Source: Luteibaculum sp964627445 (GTDB lineage Bacteria; Bacteroidota; Bacteroidia; Flavobacteriales_D; Luteibaculaceae). From it: a DNA stretch of 64,000 nt. A program made the translations under genes and the position numbers. Numbering within the stretch: position 1 is the first letter of the stretch; every line of letters starts with the position of its first letter. Shown here piece by piece: positions 43,295 through 52,193 of the stretch. The notes below the pieces were generated by a model. The model was not told the DNA's origin, did not search any database, and saw only the letters and a list, made by a program, of their open reading frames with translations. The stretch lies in contig CAZVJF010000002.1 of assembly GCA_964627445.1 (NCBI GenBank), positions 1 to 64,000 on the forward strand, given 5' to 3'.

Positions 43295-43885
43295 CTAATC
43301 CACTTCTTCTGCTTCCATTGCCGGGATAATAAGCAAAGTCAGCAGGCCCACACCAACCATAAAATTTAGAAAGTCTCTGCCGGGATCGGGCTCCGGATTG
43401 CGTATGCGCTCTGTTTGGTTCTCTATGGTGCGAAATAGTGCCGCATGCGAATCGTAACCATTTTTAGCAATAAAGTTCGAGTCCGTGTCAATGTTGATGG
43501 CAATGGCGGTAATAAAGGCATGGGTTTGAAAATCGATGCCATTACCCAGCGTATCGTATTCCAACGGTACTTCTCGAATATCGTGATTGGTAATAATAAC
43601 GCCATTGGCACATTGCTGGTGGGCCTTATACCGCACAAAATGCTCGGCTTTAATGCCATTGTAAGCGCTAACGCCATCGTAGTGTATTTTGCCCAGACGC
43701 TCGTATCTAAAATCTAAGGGTTCGCCAGCGTGAAAAACATATACTTGCTGCGGCCGCTCTAAGCATGCGCGTTGTTTAAACGCCTCGTACTCTGTGGGTG
43801 GTTGATACGTTTGGTTCAAAAAACGTGGCGCACACTGCGTAAAGAGTAAAGAAACACAAAGCCACAGGGAACAAAATTTAAGCAT
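43295..43885 (-). CDS. Lipoprotein with a C-terminal membrane segment, unknown function
   Basis: 196 residues. A signal peptide ends in LLFTQC (lipidated Cys about 18). The middle has NGVIITNHDIREVPLEYDTLG and IDFQTHAFITAIAINIDTD. Near the C-terminus is a hydrophobic helix (FMVGVGLLTLLIIPAM) with an acidic end, which is unusual for a lipoprotein. No named domain recognised. It stands alone; 191 bases separate it from the 85-residue gene. Confidence 0.7.
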   Translation of the reverse strand: MLKFCSLWLCVSLLFTQCAPRFLNQTYQPPTEYEAFKQRACLERPQQVYVFHAGEPLDFRYERLGKIHYDGVSAYNGIKAEHFVRYKAHQQCANGVIITNHDIREVPLEYDTLGNGIDFQTHAFITAIAINIDTDSNFIAKNGYDSHAALFRTIENQTERIRNPEPDPGRDFLNFMVGVGLLTLLIIPAMEAEEVD

Positions 43886-44069
43886 AGCATGGGGTTTTCA
43901 TAACACCAACCAAGGATTATGCCACAACTTATTTCTTCCATTTTTCTACCCTAGAACAACAATAATTACTTAATACATCAACAAATAGAACTTCAAGCAA
44001 ACTATATACTATACGCTTGGTATTTGATTTTTCATCAGGGATTCCTTTTTTTGAAGAAATTCTCCCACC

Positions 44070-44507
44070 ATGAAAACTCTAGTTTATGCCGCCCTAGCCA
44101 CAGTTATGGCCTCATGTGTTACCCAGTCTACACAGACCGAGCATGACCAGCATGTAGAAGTTGAAGCCCAAGGCTCCACCGAGAAGGTTGTACCGTTTCA
44201 ACTGGCTTTTGAGATCACCGAAGAGGACATGCTCAAGATGCTATGCAAGTCTGGCTGCGATTGGAAGGAAACGGCAGTATCTTTTTCGCAAGGGAATACG
44301 CAGTACATCACCAATACTGGGGTTTTCCACGATGAAACAAAGCTGCACTTATCCGGAGATGCCTTTGCATTTACCCTAACGCCTAGCGAACCCTATTCGG
44401 TAGCACTCACAGCAATAAAAGGATGCCAATGGACGGAGCTTACTGGTACCAGCGAACCCAGCGGTCGTTTTGCTGTGGATGAGAAAGGGATATCCCTACA
44501 GCACTAG
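44070..44507 (+). CDS. Small lipoprotein of unknown function
   Basis: 145 residues. Signal peptide ends in ATVMASC (Cys about 16). The mature part starts with a Thr/Glu/His-rich linker and has four further cysteines in two close pairs (LCKSGC and CQ) within a compact domain: MLKMLCKSGCDWKETAVSFSQ, then SGDAFAFTLTPSEPYSVAL. I do not recognise the domain. It is monocistronic, followed by a bidirectional terminator. Confidence 0.7.
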   Translation: MKTLVYAALATVMASCVTQSTQTEHDQHVEVEAQGSTEKVVPFQLAFEITEEDMLKMLCKSGCDWKETAVSFSQGNTQYITNTGVFHDETKLHLSGDAFAFTLTPSEPYSVALTAIKGCQWTELTGTSEPSGRFAVDEKGISLQH

Positions 44508-44523
44508 GTGCAATATATTCCTT

Positions 44524-44556
44524 AAAAAAGGGCTACCAATCGAGGTAGCCCTTTTT
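44524..44556. terminator. Bidirectional terminator between the small lipoprotein and giant gene
   Basis: AAAAAAGGGCTACC / GGTAGCCCTTTTT around a six-base loop AATCGA, with A- and T-runs on both sides. It serves the lipoprotein gene and the converging giant gene, whose stop is four bases away. Confidence 0.9.
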
Positions 44557-44559
44557 CTA

Positions 44560-47500
44560 TTATTTACTGATCACAACCTTCTCTTTGGATATAATTACGT
44601 CTGTATCATCTTTAACCCAAATTTGATATAAACCACTTGCCAGATGCTTAATGTCTAAAGTATGCAGATTCTCGCTTCCTGATTTACTTTTATCGTAAAC
44701 TACCCTACCACGTGCATCAATAATCTGTATCTGCAATTCTTTTTGTAGCGGTTGATTTTCGAGATTCACATAGATTTTATCAGACGCAGGATTTGGGTAT
44801 ACTTTAAGGGTGTAGCCTGGTGTTTTTTCAGGTTCTATTGTTGTAATTTCCTTATTTAAAACGCTGTCTACATATTCAGCATCCCTTTTTCCGAAAGCAT
44901 CAAAATCTTGTAACACTCGCATCATGACTTCCGATGTTTCGTGCACTATGGGACTCGAACAACTAGAAGCACTACTGAAACAATCTTTTGTCACCCGAAT
45001 CTGATCTAGATACATAAAAGATTCTACTTGAGCGACCTCCGCTCTAGCGCCTATTGGAGGGTTAACATCAATACTTGCAGAGTTATTCACTGGCTGTGCT
45101 ACGGACTCAACGATTAAATAACGGTAATCTCTACAGGCCTCAAATGTAAAATCTACCAAGTCCCAGCCTGTATGGTTTGTTGTAGAACCTGAATAAATTA
45201 CATCTCCCGAATTAGCTCCTCTTACCGTATTCACAGAAGATACGGGGACCATACTAAGTTTAACCACAAACTTGGCAGACTTATGCTGTCGATCAGGGCC
45301 CAGTTCCCCTTTCTCAGCCTGAGACACTAAAAACCGAACTCTATATTGTTCATGCTGTTTTAGAGGTTGTGTAAACGGTTTTTGAACTCCTTCAGTAAAC
45401 TCTGTTAATCCCGCTGCACCAGCCGGTTGCGAAGCGTCTAACCTATCGAGTTCCACGGCATCCAAACCACCAATAGCTAGATCAGGAATTTCCGATAAAC
45501 TCCAAAGACCTGCATATCTATCACCAGATCCCACGTGGTTAGCTACACCAAAGTTATTACAAGGGACTCCAACACAGTTATAATCTAGAGGGTCTGGTGT
45601 AGTTCCACAAACTATATCGTCACAGGAATTCGTACTACGATCAAACAAGTCTGGTGTTCCTTTACTCGCTGTCCATCCTTGCGCATCTGTAATGGCCGCA
45701 CGCTCTTGTGGCACAACTCCATTCTCAAAATCCCCGTTTACTAATATGTCTGTGTTTCCTTGGTTGTCCACGTTCACATGGTCAGAAGCAGTACAACCAT
45801 TTTTATCGGTGACCTGCACCGTGTGTATACCTGCGCTGCCACTACAAATCTGTGGATTTGCAACGGTTGCACCTGACGGGCTCCAAGAAAATTGATATGG
45901 AGGTGTTCCTCCACTAACAACTGTGCTAGCCCCCAAGGTACCGCAGTCTCCCGAACACAGGGTAAAATCTCGTCCAGCATCAACCCGTGGAGTAGGATGA
46001 ACGAATATCGTAACCTGTTTCTGGAAAATATTTCCATTCGGGCCCTCCACCGTAACTTCATAAGTGGTTGTCTCCCCAGGGCAAACTGCTGTAGATGACC
46101 CATTTGGGTTGGCTACCCCGGTAGTAGGACGCCAAGTATAAGAAGAACCTTGCGGTGCCGAAACAGATACCGTTGTGCAGCCTCCTTTACAGATTGTGTC
46201 ATTATCGGATATTGTAACCGAGGGCACTTTTGGGCAAAATGCCTTTACGCTCAAACCATCAAAATACATGTAAGATTCTAAACCAAAATCCTCCGTCAAA
46301 TACCTTAAATCCTCATCTGTTAAATCACTAAAAGACAATGATGTGGTGCGATCCACAACCTCCTTAACACCACCGGAAGTAACCGCCAGATTTCTTATCG
46401 CACGAACTAACATATTCTCAGTAATTAAGGACTCGATGGTCACATAATTGTAAGGTCTATCTGCGATAAATTGATAATTCACCAAAGTCCAACCTGCGGT
46501 ATCCTTAACAGCGCCTATATACGTTGAAGTCGCTGGCACCGGACGATAAAGTGTATTTGTGGCAACACCTTCACTAAACTTAACCTGAAATGCTGCTGAA
46601 TCAAGGTCTATATAACCATCCACCTGACCTTTTTCAGCCCGAGAAACCCAAAAACTAACGTTGTATTCAACACCTACCGCCAAGGGACGATTTAGTGCTA
46701 TTTCTGCACCTTCTACCAGAAAGCTCATGGCCGTGCTCACCTCATTTTCCGTTGGAATATCTGTAAGCTGTCGCCCTACGGGAAGCCCCAATTTAACCGT
46801 ACCTCCGTTTGATCCTTCGGTACTGATTGATACTACTTTAGTATCTAGATTAAGAGCTGGAATCTTTAGCAGGGCTTGCTGAAACCCGATTATTGACCAA
46901 ATACCACCATAGCGCTGCTGATTCCCTAAGCCAATTTGGTGCGACTCATGTCCCATATGGTTACATGGTACCCCCACGCAGTTAATATCTAGCACGGATT
47001 CAGGACAACCAAGTGCGCATGAACCGGTACGAGGGTCAAAAAGATCAGGTGTACCTGTTGCACGTATCCATCCAGAGGCATCTTCAATTCCGCCCTGAAA
47101 TTGCGGGACTGGACCTGGATCTAAATTTCCATATGGCACATATTCAAAATTAGATCTTGCTGTTACCACAGCGGTATCTCTACCCACACATCCTTTGCTA
47201 TCAGTAACTTCTTGCACAAATGGAAAGTTGCCAGATAAGGAAATACCTTTCCAGCACAAATCGGGTTGCTGCTTGTTCACATCGCTTGATTTCATACCTA
47301 TGGTTGGAGTCCACTTAAAGGTCAATGGTGCAGATCCCTGAACTGCAGAGCCCCCCAACGTAGCACACTCATCACCACATAGCAATACATCGGGTCCAGC
47401 ATCGGCCCGAGGCTTTGGATTAACCGTAACCGTGACTTGATTCGCATTATTACAGAATCCCAAACCATCGACATTTAAAGAATACGTGGTGGTAGTGTTG

Positions 47501-49845
47501 GGTGAGGCTTGAGGCTGGGCACAAAACTCACATGATAAACCTGTAGTGGGCCGCCACTGGTAGGTTCTTTCTGATTCTGGGTTTGGTCCAATTTTAACCG
47601 ACTTGCCCTCACAGATTGGAGCTGGGTCCTGTAAATTTAGATTCGGTGGATTTACCACATAAATTGTATAAACAGATTTTGATACAGGGTTACCGTTAAA
47701 GGATACCAATAATGTGTAGGTAGTTGTTTTTGAAGGGCTTGCCGTTGTTGTTGCACAAGTACTACAGGAAAGTGCAGTAGTCGGAGACCAGCTGTAGCTC
47801 CATCCTGAACAACTCGCAGCGTCTCCTCCTATTGTAATGCTGCTACCCAAGCACACCGTATCCTCCTTACCTACGGGTGGCATATATGTACATGTGGAGC
47901 CGCCTCCTGGGCCGCCTCCTGGGCCACCAGAACCTCCGGAACAACCAGTCACGGTGTAGCTAACCTGGTCTGAATCGCTACATCCTTTAGCATCAGTCAC
48001 CGTCAGTGTAAATACCATATCATTAGAAATAGATACGCTGGGATTTGCTTTTTGACTCTCAGCGACAGACGAAAATGCAGATATGGGAGTCCACTGATAC
48101 GTAAGTGGTTTAAAACCACCAGTTCCTGCGGGATACCCTCCTAGCGTAAAAGCTCTGTTGGCACAAACCCTACGGCCAATATTTGCATTTGCCGTAGGAC
48201 TATTTACCCGTATAAGAATAGACTCTGAATATCGACATCCTAGAGCATCGGTAACAGAGACATTTAATCGAAAATTGCCTGTAACTGAAGCATTGAAAGT
48301 AGGATTTGGACAATTGATACACGACAAATATTGCGTCTGTCCAGTCCAAACGTATGAATACGGAGCAACACCATTAATTGCACCGGAATTCCCAACAGAT
48401 ACATTATCCCCCAAACAAAGGTCTTGATCTACCACATCAAAAGTTGGTGCCGAAACAGATACCGTAACTTGATCTGAAGACTGAGCTCCGTTTTGATCTG
48501 TAACTGTTACGGTATAGGTTGTTGTACTTGCAGGACTTACTTGAGGGTTTGAGACGTTAGCAGAAGGCATTAAACCATTAGCAGGAGACCAACTGTATTG
48601 ATATGGAGCTGCCCCTGACATAGCAGTTGGATTATCTCCGAGCGTAACGGTACTGTTGATACAAATGTTTTTATCAGCCCCAGCACTTGCTATTGGTGCC
48701 GGCACTTTGCAGCGTTTCCTTACACTAATATCATCTACATAGGCGTAGGAACTTAGCCAAAGACCTTCTTGCGTATAATAATCCACCGCATAATCGGGAG
48801 GGGTAGTTGCCAAATACGCTCTTAACGCTGCCCTTACTCCCGCCTTGTTCAACTCCACTTCAATAGTTAAATAATCGTAGGCCTGATTGGGGGTAAATCG
48901 GTGAAAGAACTCCTTCCAACCAGAAGCAGACGTGATCCAGTCAGAGAATATTACTATTCCATTGACAGGTTGATACAGATCACTTGTCTGCACCCCTTGA
49001 CTTAGCTTGATTCGCACTCTGATGGAATCTAACCGTAAAGAGTCCATATATACATCTCCTTGATCCGCCAAACTTCCATAGAATTGGAGATCATATGTTT
49101 CTCCAGGCACTAATGGTTTCCGCAGGTGTGTTTCCGCGGCCTCTACTGTAAAATGAAGATCTTCTGCTACCTTGTTCCCTGCCAAATCTGCATATGTCAA
49201 AGCATCTATACCTCCTGTAGCACGAAGACCGATGTAACGGCCCAGACCCGAGCGCTCTGGTTCGAAACCCACCTGATTGCAAGGTACTCCGACACACAAA
49301 ACCTCGGGTACCAAATTATTACACGGCACAACACAGGCTACCCGACTATCAAATAAATCTGGGGTACCCGATGCGGCAAACCAGTTCTCTGCTTTCCCTA
49401 TTTCACCACGCGCAACTGGAACCTCACCACGCTCGAAAGAAGCATTGTTAACCAAATTACTATCGGGTAATACATTGACCCTAATTATATCTTGGGTACT
49501 ACATCCGTTGTTATCGGTAACATTTACGGTGTACAATTGAGATTGTAAACCAGTAAAAACAGGATTTGGACAATTTCGACAAGAAATATTTACGTTGGGT
49601 GACCAAGAGTAAAAGTAGCCACCGCTACCGCCACTTGCAGTTGGGGCACCGCCTAAGGCATGTGGTGTACCCATACATAAAGAAATATCTGCTCCTGCAT
49701 CAGCTACTAGACTTGAACATGATGATTGTTGCCCTACAACAGGTATGACGTGGACAAATAAGGCAAACAAAAGGAGAAGTGGGTTACTTCGAAAAAAAAT
49801 TACTTCTCGGATTACTGAAGTTTCTTGAGGGACAATTTTAATCAT
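44560..49845 (-). CDS. Giant T9SS surface protein with SprB-like repeats and three GTPDLFD modules
   Basis: 1,761 residues from the ATG at 49,845 (an ATG at 49,857 adds four). A signal peptide ends about VVGQ. The body mixes PKD/SprB-like units, marked by DAGADISLCMG, SWSP and TxxYTVTVTD, with three copies of a large module at DNA about 49,440-48,715, 47,130-46,235 and 45,745-44,985. Each module has xxxGTPDLFD, then NC/LCVGVPCNxxG, YxGL/IW and a YLxxE..Y strand, and ends with a KxC segment; it looks like a carbohydrate-binding-type jelly roll. Four SprB-like units carry CxxC (SCRNC, SCINC, SCSTC, SCEFC). A Gly-rich hinge SGGSGGPGGGPGGGSTCTY lies near 47,900. The last 80 residues (VYPNPASDKIYVN) are a type A sorting domain. 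By eye it is somewhat more AT-rich than its neighbours. Confidence 0.9.
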   Translation of the reverse strand: MIKIVPQETSVIREVIFFRSNPLLLLFALFVHVIPVVGQQSSCSSLVADAGADISLCMGTPHALGGAPTASGGSGGYFYSWSPNVNISCRNCPNPVFTGLQSQLYTVNVTDNNGCSTQDIIRVNVLPDSNLVNNASFERGEVPVARGEIGKAENWFAASGTPDLFDSRVACVVPCNNLVPEVLCVGVPCNQVGFEPERSGLGRYIGLRATGGIDALTYADLAGNKVAEDLHFTVEAAETHLRKPLVPGETYDLQFYGSLADQGDVYMDSLRLDSIRVRIKLSQGVQTSDLYQPVNGIVIFSDWITSASGWKEFFHRFTPNQAYDYLTIEVELNKAGVRAALRAYLATTPPDYAVDYYTQEGLWLSSYAYVDDISVRKRCKVPAPIASAGADKNICINSTVTLGDNPTAMSGAAPYQYSWSPANGLMPSANVSNPQVSPASTTTYTVTVTDQNGAQSSDQVTVSVSAPTFDVVDQDLCLGDNVSVGNSGAINGVAPYSYVWTGQTQYLSCINCPNPTFNASVTGNFRLNVSVTDALGCRYSESILIRVNSPTANANIGRRVCANRAFTLGGYPAGTGGFKPLTYQWTPISAFSSVAESQKANPSVSISNDMVFTLTVTDAKGCSDSDQVSYTVTGCSGGSGGPGGGPGGGSTCTYMPPVGKEDTVCLGSSITIGGDAASCSGWSYSWSPTTALSCSTCATTTASPSKTTTYTLLVSFNGNPVSKSVYTIYVVNPPNLNLQDPAPICEGKSVKIGPNPESERTYQWRPTTGLSCEFCAQPQASPNTTTTYSLNVDGLGFCNNANQVTVTVNPKPRADAGPDVLLCGDECATLGGSAVQGSAPLTFKWTPTIGMKSSDVNKQQPDLCWKGISLSGNFPFVQEVTDSKGCVGRDTAVVTARSNFEYVPYGNLDPGPVPQFQGGIEDASGWIRATGTPDLFDPRTGSCALGCPESVLDINCVGVPCNHMGHESHQIGLGNQQRYGGIWSIIGFQQALLKIPALNLDTKVVSISTEGSNGGTVKLGLPVGRQLTDIPTENEVSTAMSFLVEGAEIALNRPLAVGVEYNVSFWVSRAEKGQVDGYIDLDSAAFQVKFSEGVATNTLYRPVPATSTYIGAVKDTAGWTLVNYQFIADRPYNYVTIESLITENMLVRAIRNLAVTSGGVKEVVDRTTSLSFSDLTDEDLRYLTEDFGLESYMYFDGLSVKAFCPKVPSVTISDNDTICKGGCTTVSVSAPQGSSYTWRPTTGVANPNGSSTAVCPGETTTYEVTVEGPNGNIFQKQVTIFVHPTPRVDAGRDFTLCSGDCGTLGASTVVSGGTPPYQFSWSPSGATVANPQICSGSAGIHTVQVTDKNGCTASDHVNVDNQGNTDILVNGDFENGVVPQERAAITDAQGWTASKGTPDLFDRSTNSCDDIVCGTTPDPLDYNCVGVPCNNFGVANHVGSGDRYAGLWSLSEIPDLAIGGLDAVELDRLDASQPAGAAGLTEFTEGVQKPFTQPLKQHEQYRVRFLVSQAEKGELGPDRQHKSAKFVVKLSMVPVSSVNTVRGANSGDVIYSGSTTNHTGWDLVDFTFEACRDYRYLIVESVAQPVNNSASIDVNPPIGARAEVAQVESFMYLDQIRVTKDCFSSASSCSSPIVHETSEVMMRVLQDFDAFGKRDAEYVDSVLNKEITTIEPEKTPGYTLKVYPNPASDKIYVNLENQPLQKELQIQIIDARGRVVYDKSKSGSENLHTLDIKHLASGLYQIWVKDDTDVIISKEKVVISK

Positions 49846-49857
49846 GAGGGAGTACAT

Positions 49858-50249
49858 TAAGATCAGACCCCCATATTACATTTTTACTGTACTAATATCT
49901 ATTTTTTATCCACATCATTATTGTATACCAACGAGTACTCCACCCTCATTTCTTTTTGGCACCTTCTGCGTATTTTGTAAATATAATTTTGTCCATATAC
50001 ATGTATCCAGTAGTAAAAAGCCCTAACCTAACGCCATTCATGAAATAAACTACCAGACTAGTAGGTTTTAACCATATTTTATAAAAATATGGTATTCCTA
50101 ACCATAAATGGTTTTAGCTAAAACCAGTTCCATCATCAAGTAGATAAATTTTATTTTTTGGTATACACTTCACCGGATGCCCCTGCTATTTTATCTCCAT
50201 TTTGCTATACTTCTTGCAGAGCATTAATATCTTCCACGTACTTGAGCCT
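49858..50249. other. Gene-free AT-rich stretch with nested inverted repeats
   Basis: About 390 bases upstream of the giant gene and downstream of murI. The only frame (about 60 codons at 49,844-50,026) is low-complexity and not credible. The visible structure is the group of inverted repeats at 50,071-50,125. A promoter for the giant gene should lie at its lower end but I could not place one with confidence. Confidence 0.6.
50071..50125. repeat. Cluster of three inverted repeats
   Basis: ACCATATTTT-ATA-AAAATATGGT (50,071-50,093), then AACCAT-AA-ATGGTT (50,100-50,113), overlapping a perfect 16-base palindrome GGTTTTAGCTAAAACC (50,110-50,125). Each is perfect in its arms. No T-run follows the first, so it is not a plain terminator. 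Confidence 0.7.
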
Positions 50250-51059
50250 CTAATCCCAAATCCGCACTTCTTCCAAGGAGATTTTAGTGCCAAAGAAGAT
50301 TTGGGTGGATTTTTGAAAGCTCTCGGTAAAGTCGCTTACCATAAAGTGGTCTTGGGGTGCTGTAGCTGTTGTTAGCGCCTTCGTTTTTTCCAAATACGCC
50401 TGCACAGCGAGCGCGGTTAGGTGTGCGTTATCCAATACCTCAACATGGGCAGCATGGGCCTTGTAGTAGCCCTCTATTTCTTTTTTTATGAGGGGATAAT
50501 GCGTACAAGCTAGAATGAGGGCATCGATCTCACTAATGAAGTGGCTGGATAAGTACGCGTTGATAACGGCCGCAGAAATGTTGTTGTTAAAAAAGCCCTC
50601 TTCTACCATACTGGCCAACAAGGGTGTGGCCATAGATTTCACCTTAGCATCGGGCAAGGCTTGGTTGAGCTTTCGGGGATAAATACGGCTTCCTATGGTT
50701 CCTTTAGTTCCAATAACCCCAATGGTTTTCTGGGTAAGGTGTTGCTGGGCGTACTCCACTACGGGACTTACCACATCCACCACTTTAACTTCGGGCACTG
50801 CTTCGCGCGCAGCCTTTGCCGCATAAGAGGAGGCGGTATTGCAAGCAATAACCACCACTTTGCATCCTCGCGAAACCAAATACTTGGCTATGGTGGCCGT
50901 GTAGTGCTTTACCGATGCTGCCGACTTATCGCCATAGGGCAAGTGGGCCGTATCGCCAAAGTAAAAAATGCTCTCATTGGGCAACAAGGTGCGTATGGCA
51001 TGGGCCACCGTAAGGCCACCAATACCCGAGTCTAAAACACCTATGGGAGCATTGTTCAT
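50250..51059 (-). CDS. murI: Glutamate racemase
   Basis: Makes D-glutamate for peptidoglycan. 269 residues from the ATG at 51,059; a longer start at 51,077 would run into the terminator hairpin. Marks are IGVLDSGIGGLTVAHAI, ACNTASSYAAKAA (first catalytic Cys) and ILACTHYPLIKKEIEGYY (second catalytic Cys). Last gene of the minus-strand envelope run, separated from ompH by a terminator-like hairpin, so its expression may be partly separate. Confidence 0.96.
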   Translation of the reverse strand: MNNAPIGVLDSGIGGLTVAHAIRTLLPNESIFYFGDTAHLPYGDKSAASVKHYTATIAKYLVSRGCKVVVIACNTASSYAAKAAREAVPEVKVVDVVSPVVEYAQQHLTQKTIGVIGTKGTIGSRIYPRKLNQALPDAKVKSMATPLLASMVEEGFFNNNISAAVINAYLSSHFISEIDALILACTHYPLIKKEIEGYYKAHAAHVEVLDNAHLTALAVQAYLEKTKALTTATAPQDHFMVSDFTESFQKSTQIFFGTKISLEEVRIWD

Positions 51060-51063
51060 ACAC

Positions 51064-51088
51064 AAAAAAAGGGGCAACGGGGCCCCTT
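51064..51088 (-). terminator. Terminator between ompH and murI
   Basis: Read on the minus strand: AAGGGGC, loop CCCGTT, GCCCCTT, then a T-run. It lies 23 bases after the ompH stop and just before murI, so it should reduce read-through into murI. Confidence 0.75.
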
Positions 51089-51110
51089 AAAATTTAGCTT
51101 TTTTTATTGT

Positions 51111-51611
51111 TCACTGTAACCCTAGCTCTTTCTTTACCAGCGGGGTAACATCGGTACCATTTTGGTATACTGTAGAACCAGCAGAAACATCAAAGATGTA
51201 TGTAAATCCATTGGTTTCGCCTACCGATTTGATAGCGCTAAGTACCTTTTCGCGAATCGGTGTAATGAGTTCTTGCTCTTGCTTGGCCATACGCTCCTGT
51301 GCAGAAACCTGAAACTGTTGAATGCGCTGCTCCAACTGCTGTATGTCTGCAATGGCTGTTTCACGCTCGGTATTTGTCATGCTACCTTCGCGCTCCTGCA
51401 AGCTCCCCAGTTTATTTTGGTACTCGACCGTCATGTTCTCTAAGCTGGCTTGCAGCTCTTTACCAAACTTATCGGCTTTTTGTTGCGCAGTTTTAAAGTC
51501 TGGCATTTTTACCAAAATCTCTTGCGCGTTAACGTGACCCAGTTTGGGTTGTGCGAAAGCAGAAAACGAGATGCCTACAATGGCAACCAACACTAATGCA
51601 ATATTCTTCAT
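51111..51611 (-). CDS. OmpH/Skp-family periplasmic chaperone, second copy
   Basis: 166 residues from the ATG at 51,611 (a GTG-type frame start at 51,638 is longer but spoils the signal peptide). Signal peptide ends at SAFAQ; then KLGHVNAQEIL, a long coiled coil (about residues 45-120, ADKFGKELQASLENM ... QERMAKQEQEL), and TYIFDVSAGSTVYQ. Skp escorts unfolded outer-membrane proteins across the periplasm to BamA. It is followed by the terminator-like hairpin and murI, with 42 bases to the other ompH copy. Confidence 0.93.
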   Translation of the reverse strand: MKNIALVLVAIVGISFSAFAQPKLGHVNAQEILVKMPDFKTAQQKADKFGKELQASLENMTVEYQNKLGSLQEREGSMTNTERETAIADIQQLEQRIQQFQVSAQERMAKQEQELITPIREKVLSAIKSVGETNGFTYIFDVSAGSTVYQNGTDVTPLVKKELGLQ

Positions 51612-51653
51612 AAATCTATTTCTCTTTTCGAGGTGCAAAACTAGCCTTTAATA

Positions 51654-52175
51654 TTAATTGATACCAATCTTGATGCCCATCTTACGGAGTACCAGATCGC
51701 TTTTGTCGTAATTATCGTCTGCAAACAAGATGCCAGACTGTGCCGACTTGTCAAAAATAAAGTCGTAACCGCTGGATTCTGACACTTCCTTAAGCGCTTC
51801 ATATACGCGGTCTTGAATGGGCTGTACCAATTCCTGGCGTTTTTGAAACAAGGCACCGTTCACCCCAAATTTTTCTTTTTGAAACGCCTGCACTTCTTGC
51901 TCTTTCTGCACAATCGCATTTTCGCGCTCGCGTTTCATATCATCGGTAAGGAGTACCGACTCGGCTTGGTAAGCCTTGTACATTTCATCAATTTCCTGGT
52001 AGCGCTTTTCAATTTCATTTTGCCATTGGGTGGATAAGTTATCCAACTGCTTTTGCGCTTCTTCAAACTCTGGTATTTGCTTCATGATGTAGTCCGAGTC
52101 TACATAAGCAAACTTTTGCGCCATACCTGCTATAGCTGCGAGGCAAAAGGCGGTTAAAACAAAGATCTTTTTCAT
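51654..52175 (-). CDS. OmpH/Skp-family periplasmic chaperone, first copy
   Basis: 173 residues. Signal peptide (VLTAFCLAAIAGMAQ), KFAYVDSDYIMKQIPEFEEAQ, a long charged coiled coil, then YDFIFDKSAQSGILFADD near the end, as in Skp family. The two copies share the same layout but differ clearly in sequence, so the duplication is old. It follows bamA by 18 bases. Pairing of two ompH genes behind bamA is usual in Bacteroidota. Confidence 0.93.
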   Translation of the reverse strand: MKKIFVLTAFCLAAIAGMAQKFAYVDSDYIMKQIPEFEEAQKQLDNLSTQWQNEIEKRYQEIDEMYKAYQAESVLLTDDMKRERENAIVQKEQEVQAFQKEKFGVNGALFQKRQELVQPIQDRVYEALKEVSESSGYDFIFDKSAQSGILFADDNYDKSDLVLRKMGIKIGIN

Positions 52176-52193
52176 AAGGCTTGTATATTTTTT

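Noticed and set aside
49844..50026. 60-codon plus-strand frame in the gap upstream of the giant gene
   Set aside because: Low-complexity, no homology pattern, and it begins inside the start region of the opposite gene.
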